The translations under genes were made by a program, and so were the position numbers. Source: Shewanella decolorationis S12 (GTDB taxonomy: Bacteria > Pseudomonadota > Gammaproteobacteria > Enterobacterales > Shewanellaceae). From it: DNA of 64,000 nucleotides. The notes below the pieces were generated by a model. That model did not search any database. It worked only from the letters and a program-made list of their open reading frames with translations, and was not told where the DNA came from. Position 1 is the first letter of the stretch, and each line of letters opens with the position of its first letter. The stretch lies in the NCBI RefSeq assembly GCF_000485795.1, contig NZ_AXZL01000071.1, forward strand, positions 62,001 through 126,000. The letters run 5' to 3'. Below, in pieces: positions 36,470-45,700 of this stretch.

Positions 36470-37145
36470 TATGTCGATTGTCGGGTTATTTTTACAAGCC
36501 AGTTTATTAGTGAAATTTGTGATGTTCACTTTACTTTGCTTGTCTGTAATGTCTTGGACGGTGATTTTACAACGCCGTAGCTTATTGACATCTGCAAAAA
36601 GTAAATCGGCAAAATTTGAAGATAAATTTTGGTCAGGCGTTGATTTAAATCGTCTGTATAAAGAATTATCGGCTCGTCCAGATAATACTGGCTTAGAGTC
36701 ATTATTTGTGACGGGTTTTAAAGAATATTCACGTCTAAATAAATTAAATAGCAAAGTGCCCGATGCAGTGATGGATGGTACTTCACGTGCCATGCGCGTC
36801 ACCTTATCCCGTGAATTAGAAAAGTTAGAGGCCAACTTACCTTTATTGGCAACCATTGGTTCGACTAGCCCTTATATCGGTTTGTTTGGTACGGTATGGG
36901 GTATTATGAATTCATTTATCGCTATCGGCTCAATGGAAAACGCGACGCTTGCCATGGTGGCGCCAGGTATTGCAGAAGCACTGATCGCAACCGCAATGGG
37001 TCTGTTTGCGGCAATCCCTGCTGTTATCGCTTATAACCGTTTTGCCACCCAAGTTGAAAAGCTGGAAATCGGTTACGCTAACTTTATGGAAGAGTTTTCT
37101 AGCATCCTGCATCGCCAAGCGTACAGTGAGAAGGAAGGCGTATAA
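36459..37145 (+). CDS. tolQ: Tol-Pal system proton channel subunit TolQ
   Basis: 228 residues from a GTG that lies inside ybgC, with AGGAG 8 bases upstream; a TTG at 36441 lacks a binding site. Three membrane helices are visible (about residues 12-35, 130-152, 165-190), with the ExbB/TolQ signature [24 protein letters not shown] and [20 protein letters not shown]. TolQ and TolR form the proton-driven motor for TolA. Its stop TAA overlaps the tolR ATG by one base. Confidence 0.96.
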   Translation: MQADMSIVGLFLQASLLVKFVMFTLLCLSVMSWTVILQRRSLLTSAKSKSAKFEDKFWSGVDLNRLYKELSARPDNTGLESLFVTGFKEYSRLNKLNSKVPDAVMDGTSRAMRVTLSRELEKLEANLPLLATIGSTSPYIGLFGTVWGIMNSFIAIGSMENATLAMVAPGIAEALIATAMGLFAAIPAVIAYNRFATQVEKLEIGYANFMEEFSSILHRQAYSEKEGV

Positions 37146-37579
37146 TGCAAGTCGGTTATCAGCGTAAACGTCGTCGCCCCGTTGCCGAAATCAACGTGGT
37201 GCCTTATATCGACGTCATGCTCGTGCTGCTGATTATTTTCATGGTAACAGCGCCGATTGTGACCCAAGGGGTGAAAGTGGAGCTGCCTCAAGGTGCGGCG
37301 GAAGTTCTGCCAGCAGACAGTAAGCCACCAGTGGTAGCGTCTATCGATGCCGACGGTGCTTATTTCCTCAATCAGGGCGGTTCCAATAACGAAGAGATGG
37401 AATTGGATGAACTAGCCACCGCTGTCGCGGCGATCATGGTGACTGAGCCTGAGCGCCCAGTGGTGGTGAAAGCCGATAGAAATATTCCTTACGATAACGT
37501 GATCCAATTGATGGTGACCCTGCAGCAGGCAGGTGTTCCCTCAGTCGGTTTGATGACGGATTCACCCAAGGAGAAATAG
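37145..37579 (+). CDS. tolR: Tol-Pal system protein TolR
   Basis: 144 residues of the ExbD/TolR family. One N-terminal membrane helix holds the key Asp in VVPYIDVMLVLLIIFMVTAP; a periplasmic domain follows and ends with the conserved VIQLMVTLQQAGVPSVGLMT. TolR is the peptidoglycan-linked stator partner of TolQ. tolA begins at the next base. Confidence 0.96.
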   Translation: MQVGYQRKRRRPVAEINVVPYIDVMLVLLIIFMVTAPIVTQGVKVELPQGAAEVLPADSKPPVVASIDADGAYFLNQGGSNNEEMELDELATAVAAIMVTEPERPVVVKADRNIPYDNVIQLMVTLQQAGVPSVGLMTDSPKEK

Positions 37580-38602
37580 GTGGCGGATAATTCAAATGTT
37601 GCATTACCTCTGTCGATTTCAGCAGGTATTCATATTGGCGTGATAATTATTCTGGCCATTGGCATAGATTTCACCCATAAACCTGAACCTGTGCAACAAG
37701 TTAGCGCCCCTGCAGTAAAAGCTGTTATGGTTGATCAGCAAAAAGTGGCTAATCAAGTTGAAAAGCTTAAGCAGGAAAAGCGCGATGCTGAGCGCCGCGA
37801 ACGTGAGCGCCAAGCCGAACTTGAACGCAAAGCACAGGAAGCAAAGCAAGCCCGTGAGCGTGAACAAGCACAGCTGAAGAAACTGGCGGAAGAACGTAAG
37901 CAGCAGGAGATTGAGACCCAAAAGGCCAATGATGCTGCGAAAGCCGCCCAGTTAAAACAGCAACAGGAAAAGGAAAAAGCGCAGAAAGCTGAAGCCGAAC
38001 GCAAGCAGAAGGAGCAGGAACGTAAACTTGCTGAAGATGCAGCCCAAAAAGCGGCGGAAAAGCGCAAAGTAGAAGAGGCCGCAGCCGCAAAAGCCGAGGC
38101 CGACCGTAAGCAGAAGGAAGCTGAAGCCAAGGCCAAAGCTGAGGCAGAAGCTAAAGCCAAAGCGGAGGCAAAAGCCAAGGCCGATGCAGAAGCGAAAGCA
38201 AAAGCCGAAGCTAAGGCAAAAGCGGATGCAGAAGCCAAAGCACGTGCCCAGCAAGAGCAGGAAATGGCCGATGCGTTAGCCGCCGAGCAGGCTGCATTAT
38301 CGCAGACCATGAATAAGCAAATGCAAACGGAAGTGGGCAAGTACACCGCGATGATTAAATCGACAATTCAACGTAACCTAGTGGTTGACGAATCGATGCG
38401 TGGTAAAACCTGTACTGTTGCCGTGCGTTTAGCCAATGATGGTTTTGTGATCAGCAGCCAGGCGCAGGGTGGTGATCCTAATGTGTGCCGTGCAGCAAAA
38501 GCGGCGATCTTAAAAGCGGGCAAGTTACCAGTGTCTCCGGATCCTGCGGTTTATAACTTGATGAAAGAAATTAACTTAATCGTTGAACCAACGTTTAATT
38601 AA
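37580..38602 (+). CDS. tolA: Tol-Pal system protein TolA
   Basis: 340 residues from a GTG immediately after tolR. An N-terminal anchor helix (about 8-28) is followed by a long Ala/Lys/Glu/Gln helical domain II (about 50-235), with imperfect EAKAKAEAKAKAD repeats near residues 180-220, and a globular domain III (about 240-340; GKTCTVAVRLANDGFVISSQ, PDPAVYNLMKEINLI) that contacts TolB and Pal. TolA transmits inner membrane energy to the outer membrane. The DNA repeats (about 38095-38260) may vary in number between strains. Confidence 0.95.
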   Translation: MADNSNVALPLSISAGIHIGVIIILAIGIDFTHKPEPVQQVSAPAVKAVMVDQQKVANQVEKLKQEKRDAERRERERQAELERKAQEAKQAREREQAQLKKLAEERKQQEIETQKANDAAKAAQLKQQQEKEKAQKAEAERKQKEQERKLAEDAAQKAAEKRKVEEAAAAKAEADRKQKEAEAKAKAEAEAKAKAEAKAKADAEAKAKAEAKAKADAEAKARAQQEQEMADALAAEQAALSQTMNKQMQTEVGKYTAMIKSTIQRNLVVDESMRGKTCTVAVRLANDGFVISSQAQGGDPNVCRAAKAAILKAGKLPVSPDPAVYNLMKEINLIVEPTFN

Positions 38603-38611
38603 AGGAGTCCC

Positions 38612-39940
38612 ATGAAAATTTTGGCAAAATGGTTAGCATTGGCGGTTCTGCTTTGCACTATGCCGGCAAAAGCGGCGCTGGATATTGTGATCACTGAGGG
38701 TGTGGATGCGGCGCGTCCAATCGCAGTGATGCCATTCCAATGGCAAGGTGCGGGTGCACCACCTCAGGCGATCGCCGATGTGGTGATGTCTGACTTGATT
38801 CGTAGCGGTACCTTTAAACCATTAGATGAATTAGGGTTACCACAACGTGGTATCGGTGCTTTAGCTCAGTTTGATGCAAGTGCTTGGGCCAATGTAGGTG
38901 CCGAAGCCGTTGTTGTTGGGTCGGTAAAACCCTATGGCACAGATCAGTTTTTGGTGAGTTTTGACCTTATCGATTTGGTTAAAGCGCAAAACCAAGCGCT
39001 AAAAGGGCCAACCAGTGCAACGGAATTTTTGATGGACAGCCGCCAAACGGTGATTTCTGCGGCGCAGTTCCGTCAATATGGCCACAGGATTAGCGATATC
39101 GTCTATGAGAAGCTCACGGGCATTCGTGGTGCCTTCTTGACCCGTATTTCCTACGTGGTGGTGAATCACAGCCAGAAAGCGGCTTATTCGCTGATGATCG
39201 CCGACTATGACGGTTATAACGAGCAAATGTTACTGCGCTCTCCAGAGCCTTTAATGTCGCCCGCTTGGTCACCTGATGGTCGTCGTTTAGCCTATGTAAG
39301 CTTTGAAAACAAAAAGGCTGAGATTTTTGTTCAGGATCTTTACACTCAAGTTCGTACTAAGGTAAGTAGCTTCCCTGGCATTAACGGTGCCCCTTCTTTT
39401 TCTCCCGATGGTAAATCATTGGCAGTGACCCTCTCTAAGGATGGTCAACCCGAGATTTATGTTATCGATATCGCCACAAAAGCGATTAAACGTATTACCA
39501 ACCACTATTCCATCGATACTGAGCCTTCTTGGTATCCCGATGGTAAGTCATTGTTGTTTACCTCCGAGCGCGGTGGTAGACCACAGTTATATCGTGTAGA
39601 TTTAAATTCAGGCAAAGTGACCCGTGAAACCTTTGAAGGTGAATGGAATTTAGGTGGTTCAATTACCCCTGATGGTCGCAGCATGATTTTTGTGAATCGC
39701 ACAAACGGTAAATTTAATATTGCACGTATGGATTTAAGTACGCGCTTTATGCAGGTGCTGACATCGACACGTTTGGATGAATCTCCAAGTGTGGCCCCTA
39801 ATGGTACTATGGTGATTTATGGCACTACGTATCAAGGCAAGCAAGTTTTAGCAGCTGTTTCTACGGACGGACGCTTTAAAGCGAGATTACCGGTAGGTCA
39901 GGGCGAGGTGAAATCACCTTCTTGGTCTCCGTTTCTCTAA
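38612..39940 (+). CDS. tolB: Tol-Pal system periplasmic protein TolB
   Basis: 442 residues with signal peptide ending AKA before ALDIVITEG. The N-terminal domain (about 22-160) is followed by a six-bladed beta-propeller with [30 protein letters not shown] and [14 protein letters not shown] repeats. The first mature residues of TolB control the switch between Pal and TolA binding. An AAAGGAG site precedes the ATG 9 bases after tolA. Confidence 0.96.
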   Translation: MKILAKWLALAVLLCTMPAKAALDIVITEGVDAARPIAVMPFQWQGAGAPPQAIADVVMSDLIRSGTFKPLDELGLPQRGIGALAQFDASAWANVGAEAVVVGSVKPYGTDQFLVSFDLIDLVKAQNQALKGPTSATEFLMDSRQTVISAAQFRQYGHRISDIVYEKLTGIRGAFLTRISYVVVNHSQKAAYSLMIADYDGYNEQMLLRSPEPLMSPAWSPDGRRLAYVSFENKKAEIFVQDLYTQVRTKVSSFPGINGAPSFSPDGKSLAVTLSKDGQPEIYVIDIATKAIKRITNHYSIDTEPSWYPDGKSLLFTSERGGRPQLYRVDLNSGKVTRETFEGEWNLGGSITPDGRSMIFVNRTNGKFNIARMDLSTRFMQVLTSTRLDESPSVAPNGTMVIYGTTYQGKQVLAAVSTDGRFKARLPVGQGEVKSPSWSPFL

Positions 39941-39986
39941 TGTATTAGCTCGATTTATTCACATTTAATTTTATAAGGAACAGATA

Positions 39987-40523
39987 ATGGATCTGAACAA
40001 GTTGTTAAAAGCTATGTTGGTAGCACTTCCAATTATGGCTATTAGTGCGTGTAGCTCAACTTCTGAATCAGAAACTGATGCAATGGGCTCTACAAACGGT
40101 TCGGGTAGCGAACTGAATGGTGGCGGCGTTCAAACTGGCGGTATTGGTGGAATGTTAACACCTGAAGAGCAACAACGTCAGCAACTTGAGCAGTTGAGAA
40201 AAGAACACATCATTTACTTCGACTTCGACCGCAGTGAAGTTCAAACTGAATATGCCGCCGTACTCGAAGCCCACGGTACCTATTTAGTTGAACACCCAAG
40301 CGTACGCGTATTGATTGAAGGTCATGCCGATGAGCGTGGCACGCCAGAATACAACATCGCACTAGGTGAGCGTCGTGCTAAAGCTGTTGCTAAATACTTA
40401 CAAGGCATGGGTGTACAACCTAGCCAAATGAGCATCGTAAGCTATGGCGAAGAGAAGCCACTTGACTTCACTCGTACCGATGAAGGTTTTGCTAAAAACC
40501 GTCGTGCAGTTTTAGTTTACTAA
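39987..40523 (+). CDS. pal: Peptidoglycan-associated lipoprotein Pal
   Basis: 178 residues. Signal peptide with lipobox ISACS (acylated Cys22), a Gly/Ser/Thr-rich linker, and an OmpA-like domain (about 70-178) with HADERGTPEYNIALGERRA and NRRAVLVY, which bind meso-diaminopimelate of peptidoglycan. Pal holds the outer membrane to the wall and is moved to the septum by Tol. An AAGGAAC site precedes the start, 46 bases after tolB. Confidence 0.96.
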   Translation: MDLNKLLKAMLVALPIMAISACSSTSESETDAMGSTNGSGSELNGGGVQTGGIGGMLTPEEQQRQQLEQLRKEHIIYFDFDRSEVQTEYAAVLEAHGTYLVEHPSVRVLIEGHADERGTPEYNIALGERRAKAVAKYLQGMGVQPSQMSIVSYGEEKPLDFTRTDEGFAKNRRAVLVY

Positions 40524-40547
40524 GATTGAATTACGGAGAGTAACGAG

Positions 40548-41300
40548 ATGAAACGTGCCGTCTTAATTACGGCAATGTTCTTCGGCGCAGGAGCTGCAGT
40601 TGCAGCTCCTGCTCCTGTTGAAGATATTGCTGGTGGTTCAGGTGATGACAGACTTGCTCGTTTAGAGCGCATTGTAAAATCGAGACAACAAAGCGAAATT
40701 GATATGCAGCGCCGTCTGGATACTTTGCAGCAAGAAGTTCTCGACTTACGTGGTTTGACTGAACAACAGAATTATCAAATAGAGCAGATGCAACAACGTC
40801 AGCGTCAGCTTTACGATGAAATTGCCAATTTATCCTCCAAAGCCGCTGCCGCGCCAGCTGCTTCTACTCCTGCAACGCCCGCTGCTGTGGCAGCAAGTGC
40901 CAATGCCGCCGCCAGTAGCTTAAGTGAAACGGCCAGCTATGAAAGTGCGGTGAACTTAGTGCTGAAAGAGCGCAAGTATGATGATGCTATCCCAGCGTTT
41001 CGCGCCTTCATTAAACAGTATCCAGATTCAGTCTATGCTGCCAATGCCAACTATTGGTTAGGACAGTTACTGTTTAACAAGAGTGAATTTGCTGAAGCTA
41101 AACAAGCCTTCAATACCGTCGTGACCCGTTTTAGTGACTCCAACAAACGTGGTGACAGTTTAGTGAAGCTTGGCATGATCGCAGAGAAAACCGGTGATAA
41201 GGCCGGCGCGACTCAATACTACCAACAAGTGGTAAAAGACTACGCCAACAGTGCTGCAGCACGCATTGCCCAACAACAATTGGCTGCAATTAAAGCATAA
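40548..41300 (+). CDS. cpoB: Cell division coordinator CpoB (YbgF)
   Basis: 250 residues with signal peptide MKRAVLITAMFFGAGAAVAA. A coiled-coil (about 35-100) trimerises the protein, an Ala/Pro-rich linker follows (about 100-125), and a C-terminal TPR domain (about 130-250; YESAVNLVLKERKYDDAIPAF, YPDSVYAANANYWLGQLLF) contacts TolA. CpoB links Tol constriction to PBP1B activity during division. It is the last gene of the operon; no clear terminator is seen before the tRNA promoter. Confidence 0.95.
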   Translation: MKRAVLITAMFFGAGAAVAAPAPVEDIAGGSGDDRLARLERIVKSRQQSEIDMQRRLDTLQQEVLDLRGLTEQQNYQIEQMQQRQRQLYDEIANLSSKAAAAPAASTPATPAAVAASANAAASSLSETASYESAVNLVLKERKYDDAIPAFRAFIKQYPDSVYAANANYWLGQLLFNKSEFAEAKQAFNTVVTRFSDSNKRGDSLVKLGMIAEKTGDKAGATQYYQQVVKDYANSAAARIAQQQLAAIKA

Positions 41301-41364
41301 TTAACTAAAAAACATACTCTTAGTCTGTTTTTCATGCAAACGACAAAAAATTGGGAATTTACGC

Positions 41365-41392
41365 TTGCATGGGAAAATGAAAAAGGTATTAT
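41365..41392 (+). promoter_or_regulatory. tRNA-Lys cluster promoter
   Basis: TTGCAT (41365-41370) and TATTAT (41387-41392) with a 16-base spacer, followed by the GC-rich discriminator AGGCGCCC, which is typical of stringently controlled stable RNA promoters. Confidence 0.65.
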
Positions 41393-41442
41393 AGGCGCCC
41401 TCGGAACGGCGAGGTCGTTCGGGGCGCAAAATACCAGTAAAT

Positions 41443-41518
41443 GGGTCGTTAGCTCAGTCGGTAGAGCAGTTGGCTTTTAACCAATTGGTCGAAGGTTCGA
41501 ATCCTTCACGACCCACCA
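41443..41518 (+). tRNA. tRNA-Lys (anticodon TTT), copy 1
   Basis: 76 bases with the 7-bp acceptor GGGTCGT/ACGACCC, anticodon loop CTTTTAA, T-loop TTCGAAT and encoded CCA. The standard secondary structure folds fully. Confidence 0.98.
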
Positions 41519-41572
41519 CTTACTCTAGGAAATAGAATAAGTTAGCGGTATTTGAAGTGTTATAAATAAGAT

Positions 41573-41648
41573 GGGTCGTTAGCTCAGTCGGTAGAGCAGT
41601 TGGCTTTTAACCAATTGGTCGAAGGTTCGAATCCTTCACGACCCACCA
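41573..41648 (+). tRNA. tRNA-Lys (anticodon TTT), copy 2
   Basis: Identical to copy 1, including encoded CCA; separated from it by a 54-base spacer. Confidence 0.98.
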
Positions 41649-41684
41649 CTTTTCTGGAAGTGTAAAATTCAGAGTCCAATAGAT

Positions 41685-41760
41685 GGGTCGTTAGCTCAGT
41701 CGGTAGAGCAGTTGGCTTTTAACCAATTGGTCGAAGGTTCGAATCCTTCACGACCCACCA
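41685..41760 (+). tRNA. tRNA-Lys (anticodon TTT), copy 3
   Basis: Identical to copy 1, including CCA; preceded by a 36-base spacer. Confidence 0.98.
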
Positions 41761-41796
41761 CTTTTCTGAGAGTGTAAAATTCAGAGTCCAATAGAT

Positions 41797-41887
41797 GGGT
41801 CCTTAGCTCAGTCGCTTAATTTATAAAGCTAGGGCAGTTGGCTTTTAACCAATCAGTCGAATGGTTTAAATCCTTCACGATTCCCCA
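41797..41887 (+). pseudogene. Degenerate tRNA-Lys copy with an enlarged D loop
   Basis: 91 bases aligned with its neighbours. The anticodon arm with CTTTTAA is intact. The D loop carries about 14 extra bases (CTTAATTTATAAAG region); the acceptor is mispaired (GGGTCCT with ACGATTC), one base is inserted in the T arm, and the T-loop TTCGAAT has become TTTAAAT, losing the C56 needed for the tRNA elbow. It is almost certainly not a working tRNA. Confidence 0.85.
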
Positions 41888-41922
41888 CTTTTCTGAGAGT
41901 GTAAAATTCAGAGTCCTTAGAT

Positions 41923-41998
41923 GGGTCGTTAGCTCAGTCGGTAGAGCAGTTGGCTTTTAACCAATTGGTCGAAGGTTCGAATCCTTCACGACCCACCA
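41923..41998 (+). tRNA. tRNA-Lys (anticodon TTT), copy 4
   Basis: Identical to copies 1-3 with encoded CCA; it follows the degenerate copy after a 35-base spacer. Confidence 0.98.
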
Positions 41999-42161
41999 CT
42001 CTAAAATCCCCTAGTAAACTCCTCTTCAGTTTCAATCACAAATCATTTTTGCTTTTTCAGCATTTTCTACTTTTGTCTCATAGACTTATTGCCAATGTTG
42101 CTCGCTTGTTAAATTGTCCATATTGGCTGCGGACAAATAATAACAACTGGGGAAACATAAA

Positions 42162-43325
42162 ATGAAACAAGCAAAACTTAGCTTGCTTTACTCTGCAACC
42201 TTATTGGCATTTATGGGCTCTGCCAATGCGGCTTCTTTAAAAAATACTGACGTTGAATTTGGTGGCTATATTAAGGCGGACGTAATGTTAAGCGATTATG
42301 GCAATGGGGCACCCGATTCGGGGGATTTATCCCGTCAGTTTTATGTACCGGGTACCATTTACGGTAAAGAAGGCAACGGTAACCAAGTGGTGGATTTCCA
42401 AGCCCGTGAAACGCGATTCAATTTTAAGGCGGCAACGGACCTTGATGGCCATAGCTTGTCGGGCTTTATTGAATTGGATTTTATGACCCACACCGATGGC
42501 AATGAACGGGTGTCTAACAGCTATTCACCACGTATCCGCCATGCCTATGTATCCTATGATAATTGGACCGTAGGTCAAACCTGGACCACTTTCCAAAACC
42601 CTGCGGCCTTGCCCGAAAACCTCGACTTTGTGGGTGCTGCAGATGGTACGCCCTTTGCTCGTCAATCGTTACTGCGTTATACCCATGGCAACTTCCAATT
42701 TGCGATAGAAAACCCTGAAACAACGGTAACTCCGAATCAAGGTGGCGCACGCATCACCAGTGGTAATGGTGTCGTGCCTGATGTGGTGGCGCGATACAAT
42801 CTCAAGACGGACGGCGGCGCCTCATTCTCGTTTGCAGGTATTGCTCGTCAACTCAATTTAGAAACCAAAATCGGTGCGACCCAAATCGATAGTTCAAGCT
42901 TTGGCTACGGTGCCAGTGTGGCGGGGATTATCCCTATTGGGAAAGATGATCTGCGCTTTACCGCAACCTATGGTGACGGTTTAGGGCGTTATATGGCGCT
43001 TAACTACATTAATGCGGGTGTGTTAGATGCTAACGGCGATATTGAATCCATTCGTACCTTCGGCGGCTTTGTGTCTTACCGTCATTGGTGGAACGAACAG
43101 TGGCGCACCAGTGTGACACTTTCTGGCATGCAGGCGGATAATGATGTGGCTTTAACGGGCACAGGGGTGAATAAGGATGCCTATTCTGGCTATATCAACC
43201 TGTTATATTCCCCTAGTAAACCATTGACCTTTGGTGTGGAATATATGTACGCCCAGAACAGCAAAGAGAATGGTGATGATGGTGATTTAAGCCGGATCAT
43301 CTTCTCGGCTAAATACGTACTCTAA
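42162..43325 (+). CDS. DcaP-family outer membrane porin
   Basis: 387 residues with signal peptide ending ANA before ASLKNTDVEFGGYIKADVM. The barrel shows DFQARETRFNFKA, SGFIELDF, SYSPRIRHAYVSYDNWTVGQTWTTF and LPENLDFVG, which are DcaP-like trimeric porin motifs, and it ends in an aromatic-type strand (IIFSAKYVL). DcaP-type channels pass dicarboxylates and other anions; the substrate here is unknown. It follows the tRNA cluster and ends at a bidirectional terminator. Confidence 0.88.
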   Translation: MKQAKLSLLYSATLLAFMGSANAASLKNTDVEFGGYIKADVMLSDYGNGAPDSGDLSRQFYVPGTIYGKEGNGNQVVDFQARETRFNFKAATDLDGHSLSGFIELDFMTHTDGNERVSNSYSPRIRHAYVSYDNWTVGQTWTTFQNPAALPENLDFVGAADGTPFARQSLLRYTHGNFQFAIENPETTVTPNQGGARITSGNGVVPDVVARYNLKTDGGASFSFAGIARQLNLETKIGATQIDSSSFGYGASVAGIIPIGKDDLRFTATYGDGLGRYMALNYINAGVLDANGDIESIRTFGGFVSYRHWWNEQWRTSVTLSGMQADNDVALTGTGVNKDAYSGYINLLYSPSKPLTFGVEYMYAQNSKENGDDGDLSRIIFSAKYVL

Positions 43326-43341
43326 CATATAATATAGATAA

Positions 43342-43366
43342 AAAAGGAGACCTCAGGTCTCCTTTT
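43342..43366. terminator. Bidirectional terminator between porin gene and grxA
   Basis: AAAAGGAGACC (43342-43352), loop TCA, GGTCTCCTTTT (43356-43366). Confidence 0.92.
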
Positions 43367-43380
43367 ACATCATATTAGGA

Positions 43381-43641
43381 TTAACCTAACAGATTGTTAT
43401 CGCGAACATATTGTTCGAAATCGGTGCAACCACCTACGTGTTTTTCATCAACGAAAATCTGTGGCACAGTTTCGACTGGCTTGCCGACAGTCTTCTCGAG
43501 ATCCGCTTTAGAAATCCCTTCGGCGTGGATATCCACGTATCTAAATTTAAAGTCATCACGTTTTTCAACGAGTTGCTCTGACAATTGTACTGCTCGCACG
43601 CAATAAGGACAGCCAGGACGGCCAAAAATAACAACGTACAT
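43381..43641 (-). CDS. grxA: Glutaredoxin 1
   Basis: 86 residues, colinear with E. coli GrxA. The dithiol active site is Cys11-Pro-Tyr-Cys14; KPVETVPQIFVDEKHVGGCTDF gives the cis-Pro and glutathione-binding segment. GrxA reduces ribonucleotide reductase and protein disulfides with glutathione. A GGAG site precedes the ATG. It is a single gene downstream of radD on the same strand (60-base gap). Confidence 0.95.
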   Translation of the reverse strand: MYVVIFGRPGCPYCVRAVQLSEQLVEKRDDFKFRYVDIHAEGISKADLEKTVGKPVETVPQIFVDEKHVGGCTDFEQYVRDNNLLG

Positions 43642-43701
43642 AATAGCTCCTTAGGATTACTTTAAGCGTTTTATACCATAGCGCTAAGCGAATTGATAAT
43701 G

Positions 43702-45474
43702 TCAGATGTGTTTATTTTCAGTTTGATAGCGCCCTTGGTAGTCGAAATAGCTTTCGAGCAGATCCCAGCCTTTTTTGTGCTTTTTCAGCAGTAACAGATC
43801 CGGCATTCGAAAGGCGGCGCTATCGGCAATCAGCTCAGACACGTTTTTGTATTGCTTAGGTTTAAGACCCGGCGTGCGGCTATGGGGGAAAATAAACAAC
43901 GCATACAAGGCACGCCATTGGGCGGGCGTTTGCAGCTTAAAGCGTCGATTAAACTCGTTTCCTTCAATGTCCAGATATTGCACCTTAAGATCGCCCGCAT
44001 CATCCATTAACGTCATATGCTGACAGCGGAACAGATGATGGTGCTGCTTGTTCAATACTTGCTTAAGGCGTTTGTCTGGGTCGATTAAGGTCGACTGGCA
44101 ATGCTGACAAATACGCGCCGCAATGTCGTTCTCTTGTCCGCAATCGGGACAGGATTTAGATCTAAATCGAAAGTCACATTGCTGCTTTTGTCCATGATGC
44201 TCGACTATGCCCTGACAGCGACGGCCAAAGTGTTCGATAATATCGCCATCATTGTCGGTTAATCCCCAAAAGATATTGGCAAACTGGCAGACAGGGCAGT
44301 GCACTTGTACTGGAACCGATTTGCTATTGGGCTTAGCTTGGCCGACTTCTGGAAAATACAAATCATAGCCATTGGCTGCGTAATCAATGACTAAACAATC
44401 TTTTTTACCTTCACAGATCCTAAGACCACGGCCAATCATTTGCTGAAATAAACTCACCGATGCGGTGGGGCGTAAAATGGCAATCAAATCCACATGGGGC
44501 GCATCGAATCCCGTGGTCAATACCGCCACGTTGACGAGGAACTTAAGCTCCCTCGCTTTAAAGCGCTCGATAAGCTCATCACGTTCATTATCTGGCGTTT
44601 GCGCCGTGACGATTGCCGTTTGCTCGCTGTGTTTCTTGTTCAGCTGGCTGACAATTTCTTCAGCATGGCGCACCGTCGCCGCAAAAATAATGATCCCCTG
44701 GCGGTGGTGACTCAGTTCAATCAGTTGCTTCACAATCGCCGTTGTCGCGCGTCCGGCGTGATTCAGCAGCGCATTGACTTGGGCCTCGGGATATTCGCCA
44801 TTGTCATTGGGCTTGATTTGGCTGAAGTCATATTGGGCACTTAAACCATCGAACAAGGTGGGCGCGGTTAAATAACCTTGTTTAATCAGCGGACGGATAG
44901 GGAGCTCGAAAATACACTGCTCGAAGATCCCAAGTTCAGGCGAGCCAACTTTACCGTGGTAGTGGCGTTTGTAAATCCAACCCGTCCCGAGCCGATAGGG
45001 AGTGGCCGTGAGGCCTAATAACCTCAGCTTGGGATTACGCTGCTGTAAATGGCTTAAGATCTGCTGATATTGGCTGGTTTTTTCGAGGCTGACTCTGTGG
45101 CACTCATCGATAATCACTAGCGAGAAGGGGTCATCGAATTGATTTAATGAGCGCGCGGCGGATTGGATACTGGCCACGACGGTTTTGCCATCAGTCGATT
45201 TTTGATTTAACCCTGCGGAGTAAATGCTGGCGTCGGTCGTCAGTAACCCCACCTTTTGCGCGTTTTGGGCAACCAGTTCCTTCACATGGGTTAAAACCAG
45301 CACTCGTCCTCTGGCGATACGGGCAAGCTCGGCAATAACGATACTTTTCCCGGCTCCTGTTGGCAGGACTAACACGGCGGAATCGGTGCTTTTTTTAAAA
45401 TGCGCGATGGCGGCATCGACGGCTTGTTGCTGGTAATCCCTGAGGGTAACGCTTGGGCTGGAATTAACTGACAC
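43702..45474 (-). CDS. radD: RadD-like DEAD/DEAH-box helicase
   Basis: 590 residues from the GTG at 45474, close to E. coli RadD (586); a longer frame to 45573 adds 33 residues without homology and overlaps the acs terminator. Helicase motifs: TLRDYQQQAV (Q-like), PTGAGKS (Walker A), IIDECHRVS (DEAH), LTATPYRLG (III), TTGFDAPHVD and QMIGRGLR (V/VI). The C-terminal region holds zinc-type Cys clusters (CPVC, CDFRFRSKSCPDC, CQHC). RadD helps with recombination and repair with SSB. The upstream ribosome binding site is weak, so the exact start is uncertain. Confidence 0.92.
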   Translation of the reverse strand: MSVNSSPSVTLRDYQQQAVDAAIAHFKKSTDSAVLVLPTGAGKSIVIAELARIARGRVLVLTHVKELVAQNAQKVGLLTTDASIYSAGLNQKSTDGKTVVASIQSAARSLNQFDDPFSLVIIDECHRVSLEKTSQYQQILSHLQQRNPKLRLLGLTATPYRLGTGWIYKRHYHGKVGSPELGIFEQCIFELPIRPLIKQGYLTAPTLFDGLSAQYDFSQIKPNDNGEYPEAQVNALLNHAGRATTAIVKQLIELSHHRQGIIIFAATVRHAEEIVSQLNKKHSEQTAIVTAQTPDNERDELIERFKARELKFLVNVAVLTTGFDAPHVDLIAILRPTASVSLFQQMIGRGLRICEGKKDCLVIDYAANGYDLYFPEVGQAKPNSKSVPVQVHCPVCQFANIFWGLTDNDGDIIEHFGRRCQGIVEHHGQKQQCDFRFRSKSCPDCGQENDIAARICQHCQSTLIDPDKRLKQVLNKQHHHLFRCQHMTLMDDAGDLKVQYLDIEGNEFNRRFKLQTPAQWRALYALFIFPHSRTPGLKPKQYKNVSELIADSAAFRMPDLLLLKKHKKGWDLLESYFDYQGRYQTENKHI

Positions 45475-45527
45475 GCTGTTAGATATTCTTGGTCGATTGA
45501 GTTTGGCGCCAAGCTTAACACAGAACC

Positions 45528-45555
45528 AAAAAAATGCCCCTTGGTTGGAGGGGCA
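45528..45555 (-). terminator. acs terminator
   Basis: On the minus strand TGCCCCT, loop CCAACCA, AGGGGCA, followed by seven T (45534-45528). It lies 146 bases beyond the acs stop. Confidence 0.88.
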
Positions 45556-45700
45556 ACTAAGAGAAAGGGGCAATCAGGCACTTTCTCAACAGGGTTTGCT
45601 TCATTTAAAGGAACCTGTACTCGACGGAGCAAGGTTCAAACGTACAGGAGCTAAAGCTGCGCTTAACCATGATAAGTCACGATTAAGCGCGGGATAACGA

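Larger units (their letters stand above)
41573..41998 (+). repeat. Tandem duplication of tRNA-Lys plus spacer
   Basis: From copy 2 onward, tRNA and spacer repeat with a unit of about 112 bases. The spacers 41649-41684, 41761-41796 and 41888-41922 are nearly identical (CTTTTCTGAGAGTGTAAAAT and so on), whereas the spacer between copies 1 and 2 is unrelated. This indicates recent unequal duplication. Confidence 0.85.

Noticed and set aside
37753..38346. Long Ala/Ser/Cys-rich frame antisense to tolA
   Set aside because: It is a compositional shadow of the GCN- and AAR-rich repeats in TolA domain II and has no start signal.
41443..41998. Regularly spaced repeats that could be mistaken for a CRISPR array
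   Set aside because: The 76-base repeats fold as tRNA-Lys with encoded CCA, the spacers are near-identical, and no cas genes are present.
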